64,000 nt of DNA from Acuticoccus sediminis (GTDB lineage: Bacteria > Pseudomonadota > Alphaproteobacteria > Rhizobiales > Amorphaceae): NCBI RefSeq assembly GCF_003258595.1, contig NZ_QHHQ01000008.1, positions 1-64,000 on the forward strand, read 5' to 3'. A program made the translations under genes and the position numbers. The notes under the pieces were generated by a model. The model made no database searches. It was given only the letters and a program-made list of their open reading frames with translations, and had not been told where the DNA came from. Below are positions 50,776-59,960 of this stretch, piece by piece. How positions within the stretch are numbered: position 1 is the first letter of the stretch; each line of letters starts with the position of its first letter.

Positions 50776-51788
50776 GGGCGGGCTCCGAAGATGCGGCCGA
50801 CGAGGCCGGCGATGCCGCCGCGGGTGTAGAGCACGAGGAGAATGATGAGCGCCCCGAACGGCAGGTGCCAGTGCTCCCACATGGACGAGAGCACGTTCTC
50901 CAGCGCGAGGTAGCCGACGGCGCCGGCGATGGCGCCCGTCAGTGTGCCCATCCCGCCCAGCACGACCATGACGATGAGCTCGCCCGAGCGCTGCCACGTC
51001 ATGTACGCGGGCGAGACGAACTCGGTCTGGTTCGCGAGGAGGACGCCGGCGATGCCGCAGAGCGCCCCGGCGATGACGTAGGCGGTAAGCTGGTAGGGGA
51101 AGGGGGCGAAGCCGATCGCCTGCATGCGCACGGCGTTGTCGCGCGTTCCCCGCAGCACGCGGCCGAAGCGCGAGGCGACGACGGTGCGCAGTAGGAAGAA
51201 GGCCGCCACGAGCACGACGAGCGCGGTGTAGTAGAGCCCGACGTCGCTCTCCAGCGCGGACGTGCCGAGGAGCGTGGAGCGGCTGTAGAGCGTCACGCCG
51301 TCATCGCCGCCGTAGGCCGACAGCGAGACGAAGAAGAAGAACGCCATCTGCCCGAAGGCGAGCGTGATCATGATGAAGTAGACGCCCTTGGTCCGGAGCG
51401 AGATCGCCCCGGTGAGGAGGGCGAAGAGGGCCGAGACCGCCACCGCGACCACCGCCTGGAGGACGACGTCGCCGATGCCGAGGCTGGCGAGGATCGCCAC
51501 CGAGTAGGCGCCGATGCCGAGGAAGGCGGCGTGGCCGAAGGAGACCATCGCCCCGTAGCCGAGCACCAGATCGAGCGAGAGGGCGGCGATGGCGTAGATG
51601 ACGATGCGCGTCGCCGTCACCACCAGGAAGGGGTCGCCCGCCGCGGTCGCGGCCGGCGGCAGCGCGGCGAAGATCGCGAAGAGGATCAGCGCGGCGACGA
51701 GGGCGCCCCGGCTCGCGAGGCGGGGCTGGCGCGCGTCGGCGGCGACGGCCGGGTCTACGGCCGGATCGGAGACGGCGGACTGGCTCAC
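50772..51788 (-). CDS. livM: ABC transporter permease (LivM type)
   Basis: 338 residues, about nine membrane helices; LDLVLGYGAMVSFGHAAFLG and VVLGGMGTLTGAIAGA are the LivM hallmarks. Starts in an ATGA overlap with livH. It forms the heterodimeric membrane channel with LivH. Confidence 0.94.
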   Translation of the reverse strand: MSQSAVSDPAVDPAVAADARQPRLASRGALVAALILFAIFAALPPAATAAGDPFLVVTATRIVIYAIAALSLDLVLGYGAMVSFGHAAFLGIGAYSVAILASLGIGDVVLQAVVAVAVSALFALLTGAISLRTKGVYFIMITLAFGQMAFFFFVSLSAYGGDDGVTLYSRSTLLGTSALESDVGLYYTALVVLVAAFFLLRTVVASRFGRVLRGTRDNAVRMQAIGFAPFPYQLTAYVIAGALCGIAGVLLANQTEFVSPAYMTWQRSGELIVMVVLGGMGTLTGAIAGAVGYLALENVLSSMWEHWHLPFGALIILLVLYTRGGIAGLVGRIFGARP

Positions 51789-52708
51789 GCTGCGCCCTTC
51801 TTCGGGAAGAGGCCGGAGGGGCGCGCGAAGAGCACGACGGCCATCAGGATGTAGATGAGCATCGGGGCGAGGGTGCGGCCGGTCTGCGCGGCGGCGGCGG
51901 GCTCCATGAGGCTCCTCAGGACGATCGGCCCGAAGGTGCGCCCGACGGTGTCGACGACACCGACGAGGATGGCGGCGACGAAGGCGCCGCGGATGGAGCC
52001 GACCCCGCCGATGACGATGACGACGAAGGTGAGGATGAGGATGCTGTCGCCCATCCCCGGCTCGACCGAGAGGATGGGCGCGACCATGGCGCCGGCGAAC
52101 CCCGCCAGCATCGCCCCGAGGCCGAAGACCAGCATGAAGAGCCGCTTCACGTCGACGCCGAGCGCGGAGACCATCGGCGCGTTGGTGGCACCGGCGCGCA
52201 GCAGCATCCCGACGCGGGTGCGGGCGACGAGGACCCAGAGGCCGAGCGCCGTCAGGAGGCCGGCGACGATGATGATGATGCGGAAGACGGGGTAGCGAAG
52301 CGGGCCCACCAGCGGCACGGAGCCCGACAGGATGTCCGGGACCGGCACCGACAGCGGCGCGGCGCCCCAGATCATCTTCACCCCCTCGTTGAGGATCAGG
52401 ATGAGGCCGAACGTGGCGAGCACCTGCTCGAGGTGGTCGCGGTCGTAGAGCTGGCTGAAGATCAGCCGCTCCAGCACGATGCCGAAGACGAGCGCGGTGG
52501 GAAGCGCCAGGGCGAGGCCGAGGAAGAAGTCGCCGGTGACGGCGGTGAACGTCGCCGTGAGATAGGCGCCGACCATGTAGAGGACGCCGTGGGCGAGGTT
52601 GATGAGGTCCATGATCCCGAAGATCAGGGTCAGTCCCGCGGCGACGAGGAACAGGAGGATGCCGAACTGCAGCCCGTTCAGCGCCTGGAGGAGGAGGAGG
52701 TTGGTCAT
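51785..52708 (-). CDS. livH: ABC transporter permease (LivH type)
   Basis: 307 residues, about eight membrane helices; LTLIFGIMDLINLAHGVLYM and VVIGGVGSIRGAFVAAILVG are typical LivH segments. 83 bases after the binding-protein gene, a spacing that often holds a hairpin allowing more binding protein than permease. Confidence 0.94.
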   Translation of the reverse strand: MTNLLLLQALNGLQFGILLFLVAAGLTLIFGIMDLINLAHGVLYMVGAYLTATFTAVTGDFFLGLALALPTALVFGIVLERLIFSQLYDRDHLEQVLATFGLILILNEGVKMIWGAAPLSVPVPDILSGSVPLVGPLRYPVFRIIIIVAGLLTALGLWVLVARTRVGMLLRAGATNAPMVSALGVDVKRLFMLVFGLGAMLAGFAGAMVAPILSVEPGMGDSILILTFVVIVIGGVGSIRGAFVAAILVGVVDTVGRTFGPIVLRSLMEPAAAAQTGRTLAPMLIYILMAVVLFARPSGLFPKKGAA

Positions 52709-52791
52709 GGTCCTCGGTGTCGGTCCCGGATCCTCGGGCGGGTCGGTCGAAGGGGCCGGCCGGATGGCTCCGGCCGGCCGTCAGGCGGCGT

Positions 52792-53964
52792 TTATTTCGC
52801 CATCTTGCACTGGTCGGCGTAGTTGTCGGCGTAGTCGTCGAAGATCTTCTCTTCGATCTGCGTCTCGAACTTGCCGTCGTCGCGCTTGGCGACCTTCACC
52901 AGGTAGAAGTCCTGGATCGGGTAGTTGTTGGGGCCGAACTTGAAGTCGCCGCGCAGCGAGGTGATGTCGGCGGCGCGCAGACCCTCGCGGATCGCGTCCG
53001 AGTTCGAGACGTCACCGTCGGCGTGCTTGATGGCGCTGTCGATGAGCTGGGCCGCGTCGTAGGCCTGCATGGCGTAGGTGCCGGGGACCGCGCCGAACTT
53101 CTCCTCGTAGGCCTTCACGAACGCCTTGGAGGCCTCGTTGTCGAGGTCGGGAGCCCAGTTGGCGCCGCCGAAGAAGCCGACCGCCGCGTCCTGCTGTGCC
53201 GGCAGCGTCGTCTCGTCGACGGTGAAGGCAGAGAGGAAGGGGATGTTCTCGAGGCCGGCCTGGCGGTACTGCTTGACAAGGTTCACGCCCATGCCGCCGG
53301 GCATGAAGGTGTAGATCGCGTCCGGCTGGTAGGCGGCGATCTGCGCGAGCTCGGCGGAGAAGTCGAGCTGGCCGAGCGGCACGAACACCTCGCCGACGAC
53401 CTCACCCTTGTAGGAGTGCTTGAAGCCCGCGAGCGCGTCCTTGCCGGCCTGGTAGTTCGGCGCCATCAGGAACACGCGGGCGAAGCCCTTGTCCTGCGCG
53501 TATTTGCCGAGGACCTCGTGCACCTGGTCGTTCTGGTAGGACGCGACGAAGAGGTTCGGGTTGCACCCCTCGCCGGCGAAGGTCGAGGTGCCGGCGTTGG
53601 GGCTGACGAGGAAGGCCCCGGCGTCGGTCACCGGCTTGGCGATCGCCATCATGATGTTGGAGAAGATCGGTCCGACGACGAAGTTCGCGCCGTCGCGCTC
53701 GACGAGCTCGCGGGCCTTCGTCGCGGCGACGTCCGGCTTCAGCTCGTCGTCGACGACCACGACCTCGGTCGGGATGCCGCCGAGCTGACCGCCGAGCTGC
53801 TCGACCGCGAGTTCGAAGCCGTTCCGGGCCTGCTCGCCGAGCACGGCCGGCGGACCCGACAAGGTCACCATGACGCCGACCTTGACGCCGTCTTGCGCGG
53901 CCACCGGGCCAGCGATCATCGTCGTCGCCAGGGCGGCGGCGGCGAGCTTAGCGATAGTCCTCAT
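52792..53964 (-). CDS. ABC transporter substrate-binding protein
   Basis: 390 residues with a signal peptide (about 1-23, TMIAGPVAAQ). Periplasmic-binding-protein type 1 fold: VMVTLSGPPAVLGEQARNGF, VVGPIFSNIMMAIAKPV, FGGANWAPDL. Related to binding proteins for aromatic acids in Rhodopseudomonas-type importers. First gene of the transporter-cupin-monooxygenase unit; a 32-bp palindrome lies 92-123 bases upstream. Confidence 0.92.
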   Translation of the reverse strand: MRTIAKLAAAALATTMIAGPVAAQDGVKVGVMVTLSGPPAVLGEQARNGFELAVEQLGGQLGGIPTEVVVVDDELKPDVAATKARELVERDGANFVVGPIFSNIMMAIAKPVTDAGAFLVSPNAGTSTFAGEGCNPNLFVASYQNDQVHEVLGKYAQDKGFARVFLMAPNYQAGKDALAGFKHSYKGEVVGEVFVPLGQLDFSAELAQIAAYQPDAIYTFMPGGMGVNLVKQYRQAGLENIPFLSAFTVDETTLPAQQDAAVGFFGGANWAPDLDNEASKAFVKAYEEKFGAVPGTYAMQAYDAAQLIDSAIKHADGDVSNSDAIREGLRAADITSLRGDFKFGPNNYPIQDFYLVKVAKRDDGKFETQIEEKIFDDYADNYADQCKMAK

Positions 53965-54375
53965 CCTCGTCTCTCCACGCAGTTGTTCTTGTCCGACTGT
54001 ACGGCTTGTTGACGGTGAGCGCCTCAGACGTTGCGTGCCGAGAGGCGGCGTCCGCTGCCAATTACTTTACGCATAAAATAATTGGCAGCAACAGGGTTGT
54101 TGGGCCTTATCGAACGTCTGAGCCCGGTTGCCGCGATAACCAGCCTCTTGCTGCCGGACTGGGCGAATTCTGCCCATTGAACAGGCGAATGCATGCCATT
54201 TCAAGCCATTAAACGGCGCTTTCCTGCCGCGCCCACGAGCCCGTCGGCGCCCGGACGGCAGGTCCGGGACGAGGCGCACACGGCGGGCACGCCGGCGCCG
54301 CCGGGAGGGCGCGGCGCGGCGGTCGGAACGGGGCCAACGCGGGCCGCGCCTCCGGAAGGATGGGCCCGCGGGGCG
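53965..54375. other. Regulatory gap between binding protein and monooxygenase genes
   Basis: 411 bases. Holds the strongest palindrome of the locus (54056-54087). The rest is without a supportable gene; a GGGC-GCCC mini-hairpin lies near 54160-54175. Confidence 0.6.
54056..54087. promoter_or_regulatory. 32-bp palindromic operator before the transporter genes
   Basis: Arms TGCCAATTA (54056-54064) and TAATTGGCA (54079-54087) are perfect; between them TTTACGCATAAA (54066-54077) is a second, inner dyad. Only two pairs of the 32 bp are mismatched. The inner core matches TTTANGCNTAAA, shared with the sites before the SDR and monooxygenase/reductase genes. Confidence 0.75.
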
Positions 54376-56745
54376 TTATTCGGCCGCCTTCTGCGTGGGG
54401 GAGGCGGGGGTGTGCGGCCGCGGGCGCGCCTTGCGGCGGAGCTCGATCTCCTGCTCGCGGCGTTTCTTCATCTCCCGGTGGACCTGGTCGCGGCCGGCGG
54501 TGTACTGCCTCGGCCAGTGCTGGTTGCGCGTGTCGTACCAGGCGGCCGCCTCGCGGCTGAAGTAGGGCGACCACATGTGCGGCCGGCCGAGCGCGACGAG
54601 GTCGGCGCGGCGGGTGTGGATGATCGTGTTCACCTGCGCCGCCTCGGTAATCGCGCCGACCGCCATCGTCGCCATCCGCGGCACGTTCCGGATCGCCTCG
54701 GCGAACTTCACCTGGAACATGCGCCCGTAGACCGGCTTCTGGTCCGGCACGGTCTGCCCGGCCGAGACGTCGATGAGGTCGCATCCGGCCGCGGCGAACG
54801 CCTCGGCGATCGCGAACGTCTCGTCCTCGCTGATGCCGCCGTCCTTCCAGTCGGACGCGGAGATGCGCACCGACATCGGCCGCTCGGAGGGCCAGACCTC
54901 GCGCACCGCGGCGAACACCTCGAGCGGGTAGCGCAGGCGATTGGCGATGGATCCGCCATACTCGTCCGCCCGGCGGTTGGTGAGCGGGGACAGGAACGAG
55001 GCGAGGAGATAGCCGTGCGCGCAGTGAAGCTCCAGCATGTCGAAGCCCGCCCGCGCGGCCCGCTCGGCGGCCTGCACGAAGTCGGCCTTCACGCGGTCCA
55101 TGTCGGCCCGGTCCATCGCCTTGGGCGCGGCGCTGACGCCGGAGAAGTAGGGGATCGAGGAGGCGGAGAAGAGCGGCCAGTTCCTGGCCTCGTCCTCGAT
55201 CGGCATGTCCATCTTCTCCCAGCCGAGCTGGGTGGAGCCCTTCCGGCCGGCGTGGCCGAGCTGCATGGCGACCTTGGTGCGGCTGTTGGCGTGCACGAAG
55301 TCGACGATCCGCTTCCACTGCGCCTCGTGCGCGTCGGTCCACATGCCCGGACAGCCGAGCGTGATGCGCGCGTCCGCCGACGGGCACGTCATCTCGGCGA
55401 AGACGATGCCGGGGCCGCCGAGCGCGTGGCTCGTGTAGTGGACGAAGTGCCAGTCGGTGAGGTTGCCGTCCTCGTCGGCCGAGTACTGCGCCATCGGGCT
55501 CATGACGACGCGGTTCTCCAGCTCCATCCCGCGGAGGCGGAACTTGGTGAACATCGGTGTCGGCCGCGTCTTGCGGTAGTCGTAGCCCGACTCGCGGAAG
55601 TAGCGTTCGTAGAAGGCGGTATCGACCTTCTCCACGAAGGCGGGGTCGCGCACGATGAGGTTGTCGTAGGTGATCGACTTCGCCCGGCACATGACGACCA
55701 TCGCGAACTGCTCCGGACTCATGTCCCAGGACCGGTTCATGTGCTCGAACCAGGCGAGCGAGACGTCGGCGTTGTGCTGGATGATCTCGCAGGCGGTGCG
55801 GCGCGTGTCGTCGTAGTACTTGAACGCGGCCTCGATGCTCGCCTCGCCGTTCTCGACGACGCCGTCCGACAGCGCGATGGCGCACTCCATGGCGAGCTTC
55901 GTGCCGGACCCGATGGAGTAGTGGGCGGACGCCTTCGCGTCGCCGAGAAGGACGATGTTCCGGTGCCACCAGCGCTGGCAGTAGATCCGCGGGAACTGGC
56001 GCCAGTTCGACCGGTTGAGGAGCAGCGGGTGCCCGGCGAGCTCCTCCGCGTAGAGGGCGGACAGCTTGTCGGCCGAGGCCTGTTCGTCGAGGCCGTCGAA
56101 GCCGTGGCCGGTCCAGCAGGCGTCGTCCATCTCGAAGATCCAGGTCGAGAGGCCGGCCTCGTACTGGTAGGTGTGGGCGCAGATGATGCCGTGCGCCGTC
56201 TCCTTGAAGAAGTAGTTGAACTCGTCCATCGGCCGGGTGGAGCCCATCCAGCAGAAGCGGTTCGACTTGATCGCCACCTCCGGCTGGAAGGCGTCGCGGT
56301 AATGCTCGCGGATGCGCGAGTTGACGCCGTCGGCGGCGACGATGATGTCCGAATTGGCGAAACGCGTGGCGACCTCGTCCGCCGGGATCGCCTCAGAGAA
56401 GTGGAGGCCGACGCCTTCCTGCCGGCAGCGGTGCTGGAGGATCGACAGCAGCAGCTTGCGGCTCATGCCGGCGAAGCCGTTGCCGGAGCAGCGCATCTCC
56501 ACCCCGTCCTTATGGACGGCGACGTCGTCCCAGTACTCCATCTCGGCGCGGATGTGCTGGAAGGAGCGGCGGTCGCGCGAGAGGAACTCGTGCAGCGTCT
56601 CGTCCGAGAAGACCACGCCGAAACCGAACGTGTCGTCGGCGCGGTTCTGCTCGTAGACGTCGATCTGCCAGTCGGGCCGCCGCTTCTTGGTGAGGAGCGC
56701 GAAGTAGAGCCCGCCGGGTCCACCGCCGATCACCGTGATCCTCAT
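54376..56745 (-). CDS. 2-aminobenzoyl-CoA monooxygenase/reductase-like flavoprotein fusion
   Basis: 789 residues. Residues 1-380 are a class A flavin monooxygenase: VIGGGPGGLYFALLTKKRRP, DDTFGFGVVFSDETL and IVLLGDAKASAHYSIGSGTK. From about 390 to 770 an old-yellow-enzyme domain follows: FRLRGMELENRVVMSPMAQY, AMQLGHAGRKGS, LELHCAHGYLLASFLSPLTN, VGAITEAAQVNTII. This architecture is that of the bifunctional enzyme that hydroxylates 2-aminobenzoyl-CoA and then reduces the ring, and of its salicylyl-CoA 5-hydroxylase relatives. GGAGG precedes the ATG at 56745. It is its own transcription unit with a palindrome at 56784-56803. Confidence 0.92.
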   Translation of the reverse strand: MRITVIGGGPGGLYFALLTKKRRPDWQIDVYEQNRADDTFGFGVVFSDETLHEFLSRDRRSFQHIRAEMEYWDDVAVHKDGVEMRCSGNGFAGMSRKLLLSILQHRCRQEGVGLHFSEAIPADEVATRFANSDIIVAADGVNSRIREHYRDAFQPEVAIKSNRFCWMGSTRPMDEFNYFFKETAHGIICAHTYQYEAGLSTWIFEMDDACWTGHGFDGLDEQASADKLSALYAEELAGHPLLLNRSNWRQFPRIYCQRWWHRNIVLLGDAKASAHYSIGSGTKLAMECAIALSDGVVENGEASIEAAFKYYDDTRRTACEIIQHNADVSLAWFEHMNRSWDMSPEQFAMVVMCRAKSITYDNLIVRDPAFVEKVDTAFYERYFRESGYDYRKTRPTPMFTKFRLRGMELENRVVMSPMAQYSADEDGNLTDWHFVHYTSHALGGPGIVFAEMTCPSADARITLGCPGMWTDAHEAQWKRIVDFVHANSRTKVAMQLGHAGRKGSTQLGWEKMDMPIEDEARNWPLFSASSIPYFSGVSAAPKAMDRADMDRVKADFVQAAERAARAGFDMLELHCAHGYLLASFLSPLTNRRADEYGGSIANRLRYPLEVFAAVREVWPSERPMSVRISASDWKDGGISEDETFAIAEAFAAAGCDLIDVSAGQTVPDQKPVYGRMFQVKFAEAIRNVPRMATMAVGAITEAAQVNTIIHTRRADLVALGRPHMWSPYFSREAAAWYDTRNQHWPRQYTAGRDQVHREMKKRREQEIELRRKARPRPHTPASPTQKAAE

Positions 56746-56783
56746 GGGCGCCTCCATCGTCCGGCCATAAGCTGCGTCGCCAG

Positions 56784-56803
56784 TTAGTTTAAGCCTAAAA
56801 TTT
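56784..56803. promoter_or_regulatory. Palindromic operator before the monooxygenase/reductase gene
   Basis: TTAGTTTAAGCCTAAAATTT; the core TTTAAGCCTAAA (56788-56799) fits TTTANGCNTAAA exactly. Lies 39-58 bases upstream of the start codon, over the likely promoter. Confidence 0.7.
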
Positions 56804-56831
56804 CTCCGGTCCAGAGGATTTTCGGGGTCCG

Positions 56832-58115
56832 CTACATCGTCTGCGGCAGGAACAGCGCCAGGGCGGGGACCGCGATCAGGAGCGCGATCCGTACCAGGTC
56901 GACCAGCACGAACGGCACCAGTCCCCGGAACACCGTGCCGAGGCTGAGGTTCGGAACCACCGACGTGAGGACGAACGCGTTCATCCCGACGGGCGGCGTG
57001 ATGTAGCTGATCTCGGTCGCGACGACGACGAAGATGCCGAACCAGACGAGGTCGAACCCGGCCGCCTGCGCGACCGGGTAGAAGATCGGCACCGTCAGCA
57101 CGATCATCGAGAGACTTTCGAGGACGCAGCCCAGCACGATGTAGATCGCGAAAATCGTCAGGATGATGGCGAGCGGGCTGTCGAGTCCCCCGAGTGCGGA
57201 GCGGAGGTCCGTCGTCATGCCGGACAGGGTGACGTAGTTGGCGAAGGTGAGCGCGCCGAACAGGATGAAGAACATCATCGCGGTCATCTTCGCCGTCTCG
57301 AAGAGGGTGGCGAAGGTGTCCCGCCAGGCGAGCCGCCCGCGCAGGATCGTCAGCAGGAACGCGCCCGCCGCGCCGCAGCCCGCCGCCTCCGTCACGGTGA
57401 AGACGCCGAAGTAGATGCCGCCCATCACGAACGCGAAGAGGACGAGTGCGCCCGAGACGCCGCGCAGCGCGACGATGCGCTCGCGCAATGGCAGCGGCGC
57501 CTCGCGCGGGATCTCGGTCCGGCCGAGCGCGATCGAGATGCGCACGGCGACCATATAGAAGAGAACGCCGATGATCCCCGGGACGACGCCGGCAAGGAAG
57601 AGGGCGCCGATGTCCTGGCTTGTCATGATCCCGTAGAAGATGAGGATCACCGACGGCGGGATCAGGATTCCGAGGGTGCCGCCGGCGGCGATGGAGGCGG
57701 TCGACAGCCCGTCCGGGTAGCCGTAGCGGCGCATCGAGGGGAGCGCGATCTTCGACATGGTGGCCGCCGTCGCCAGCGACGATCCGCACACCGAGGAGAA
57801 ACCGCCGCACGCCACCACGGTCGCCATCGCGAGACCACCGCGGCGATGGCGCAGCCAGGCGTTGGCCGCGCCGTAGAGGTCCTCGGCGATGCCCGACTGC
57901 ATGACGAAGTTGCCCATCATGAGGAAGAGCGGCAGCACCGACAGCGAGTAGTTGCGCGCGTTGTCGAAGTAGGTCTGGCCGAGCAGCGACAGTGCCGGGC
58001 CGAAGCCGAGGATCGTGGCGCTGCCGACGACGCCGACCAGCATCATCGCGAAGGCGATCGGCACGCCCGCGAACATGAGAGCGAGAAGGATCGCCATGCC
58101 GTAGGGCCAGTCCAT
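56832..58115 (-). CDS. dctM: TRAP transporter large permease
   Basis: 427 residues, about 12 membrane helices. GGFSSVCGSSLATAATMSKI, GTLGILIPPSVILIFYG and TPPVGMNAFVL are the DctM signature. With the small permease it imports an organic anion using a sodium gradient. It starts 31 bases after the small-permease stop. Lies downstream of, and same direction as, the aromatic locus, but with a normal operon of its own. Confidence 0.94.
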   Translation of the reverse strand: MDWPYGMAILLALMFAGVPIAFAMMLVGVVGSATILGFGPALSLLGQTYFDNARNYSLSVLPLFLMMGNFVMQSGIAEDLYGAANAWLRHRRGGLAMATVVACGGFSSVCGSSLATAATMSKIALPSMRRYGYPDGLSTASIAAGGTLGILIPPSVILIFYGIMTSQDIGALFLAGVVPGIIGVLFYMVAVRISIALGRTEIPREAPLPLRERIVALRGVSGALVLFAFVMGGIYFGVFTVTEAAGCGAAGAFLLTILRGRLAWRDTFATLFETAKMTAMMFFILFGALTFANYVTLSGMTTDLRSALGGLDSPLAIILTIFAIYIVLGCVLESLSMIVLTVPIFYPVAQAAGFDLVWFGIFVVVATEISYITPPVGMNAFVLTSVVPNLSLGTVFRGLVPFVLVDLVRIALLIAVPALALFLPQTM

Positions 58116-58146
58116 CGCTAGCGGCTCCGGGAACGGGGTGAGGGCA

Positions 58147-58683
58147 TCAGACGGAGGTCGCCGTGCCGCCGCGCCCGGCGCGCATCGCGACGAGCGTGAG
58201 TGTCAGGAGGGCGGAGACGGTGCACAGGGCCGCCGCAGTGTAGGCGATCGGGCCGACGGGCAGGCGCAGGTAGGTCGTCACTTCGCCGTAGCTCGCCGTG
58301 CGCATCCCCTGGATGGCGAGGCGCCAGGCGATGACGCCGAGCGCCGCCGCCGTGATGAGCCGGGCGATGGCGAGCTCCACCGCCTTGCCGCGCGGGCCGA
58401 GCCGCGCGGTGAAGAGGCGGACCGTGACGTGCCCGTCGTCGAGGCAGACGGCGGGCAGCCCCGAGAAGATCACCGCCGCCAGCACCAGCTCGGTCAGCTC
58501 CGTGGCGCCGAAGACGGGGCTGTTGAAGAGGTAGCGCCCCGCGACGTCGACGACGGTGATTCCCATCAGCGCCATGAGGAGCACGGCGGAGAGGGCGGCG
58601 AGGGCGATCCGGATCGGGCGCAGCGCGAGCGTGCCGCCGGCCTCGACCGCCATCCCCGGCTCGTCGGCGGCGGCGCCGCTCAT
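58147..58683 (-). CDS. dctQ: TRAP transporter small permease
   Basis: 178 residues with four membrane helices; VVDVAGRYLFNSPVFGATEL and LDDGHVTVRLF (E and D/H positions) are typical DctQ. The ATG at 58683 overlaps the dctP stop as ATGA; a longer upstream frame lies inside dctP and is not expected to be translated. Confidence 0.92.
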   Translation of the reverse strand: MSGAAADEPGMAVEAGGTLALRPIRIALAALSAVLLMALMGITVVDVAGRYLFNSPVFGATELTELVLAAVIFSGLPAVCLDDGHVTVRLFTARLGPRGKAVELAIARLITAAALGVIAWRLAIQGMRTASYGEVTTYLRLPVGPIAYTAAALCTVSALLTLTLVAMRAGRGGTATSV

Positions 58684-59693
58684 TCGGCGGCGACGGCGGC
58701 GATCTCGGCCTTCAGCGCCTCGAGCGCAGCCTTGGCGTCGATGCCGGTGGACGAGGCCTCGGCGAGCTTCGCGTCGATCACCGGCTGCAGCGCCTTGGTG
58801 AAGGCGGCGACTTGCGCGTCGGCGGCCGCGCTCAGCGTGATGTGGCCCTTCATGGCGTCGCGTCCGGCGGCGTCCGCCGCGTCCCACGCGGATCCGGCCA
58901 TGCGCGCCAGGGCCTCGCCGGAGACCTGGTCGATGGCGGCCTTGTCCTCGTCCGACAGCGACTCCCACCGCGCCTTGTTCATGACGACGAAGAAGGACGT
59001 GTTGTAGAGGCCGCCCGGAACGGTGAGCCCCGCGTCGAGCAGGCTGTCCAGCTTGAAGAAGGTGACCGATTCGAACGGGAAGAGGATCCCGTCCGCGACC
59101 CCGCCCGACAGGAGTTCGTAGGACTTCGACGAGGGCGCCAGCACCGGCGCGGCGCCGAGCGCGGCCGCCACGTCGCCGGCGATGCCGCCGCCGACGCGGA
59201 TCTTCGTGCCCTGCAGCGGCATCTCGGCGGAGAGGTCGACACCCTCGGTGAAGATCTCGCCTGGGCCGTGGGTGAAGACGGCCAGCACATGGACGTCCTT
59301 CGCCTCGCCGGCCGCCGCCAGCATCTTCTCGTAGATGCGCCAGTAGGCGACGGAGATGTCCTCCGCGCTGTCGCCGAGGAACGGCATCTCGGCGATCGAG
59401 ACGGTCTTGAAGCGGCCCGGATTGTAGCCGTGGACGCCGTAGGTGATATCCGCCACGCCGTTGACGGCGAAGTCGTAGTGCGCCGGCGGCGGGCCGAGCG
59501 GAGCGTCGAGGATCTGCACCGTGACGCGCCCGTCCGTCGCCTTCTCGATGGCGGCGGCGTAGGGGACCATGACGTCCTTCATCAGCGGATGGCTGGGCGG
59601 CAGCCAGTTGGCCATCCTCAGCGTGGTCTGCGCGCTGGCCTCGCCGGTGAAGAGCGCAGCCAGCAGGGGGACGGCAAGGGCCAAGGATCTCAT
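58680..59693 (-). CDS. dctP: TRAP transporter substrate-binding protein
   Basis: 337 residues from the ATG at 59693 (signal peptide SLALAVPLLAALFTGEASAQ). LRMANWLPPSHPLMKDVMVP and GLYNTSFFVVMNKARWESLS (as YNTSFFVVMNKARW) are usual in the DctP/TAXI-like binding proteins; the ligand pocket Arg is in KIRVGGGIAGDV. Substrate not deducible; neighbours suggest an aromatic or keto acid. First gene of the TRAP operon. Confidence 0.92.
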   Translation of the reverse strand: MRSLALAVPLLAALFTGEASAQTTLRMANWLPPSHPLMKDVMVPYAAAIEKATDGRVTVQILDAPLGPPPAHYDFAVNGVADITYGVHGYNPGRFKTVSIAEMPFLGDSAEDISVAYWRIYEKMLAAAGEAKDVHVLAVFTHGPGEIFTEGVDLSAEMPLQGTKIRVGGGIAGDVAAALGAAPVLAPSSKSYELLSGGVADGILFPFESVTFFKLDSLLDAGLTVPGGLYNTSFFVVMNKARWESLSDEDKAAIDQVSGEALARMAGSAWDAADAAGRDAMKGHITLSAAADAQVAAFTKALQPVIDAKLAEASSTGIDAKAALEALKAEIAAVAAE

Positions 59694-59906
59694 GATCCGA
59701 TCTCCATCATCGAGCCGGTGGGAGTGGGAGGCGAAGTGCCTGGCCGTTCGGGCGCAATGGGCCCGGGACCGGCGCGGCGAGGAGAGTGCACGCTCCTCGA
59801 AGCGTTGCCAAGCGGGCACTGGCGTGACGCCCGCGCCTCCCCCGGCAACCGGACGAGCGGCGGGCGGCGGTGCGTAGGGGCGGCCGGCCGGTGGCGCGCG
59901 GCCACG

Positions 59907-59935
59907 AAAAAAGCCGGCCCCGAGGGACCGGCTTT
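59907..59935 (-). terminator. Rho-independent terminator after the aminotransferase gene
   Basis: On the minus strand AAAGCCGGTCCC, a short loop, GGGCCGGCTTT and a run of Ts (59907-59912 on the plus strand read as As). It lies 26-54 bases past the aminotransferase stop and insulates the TRAP operon from it. Confidence 0.85.
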
Positions 59936-59960
59936 CGGCAGCTCAATCCGGGCGCTGGCC

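Noticed and set aside
54193-56787. An 864-codon frame antisense to the monooxygenase/reductase
   Set aside because: Same artefact; the opposite strand encodes a clear two-domain flavoprotein.
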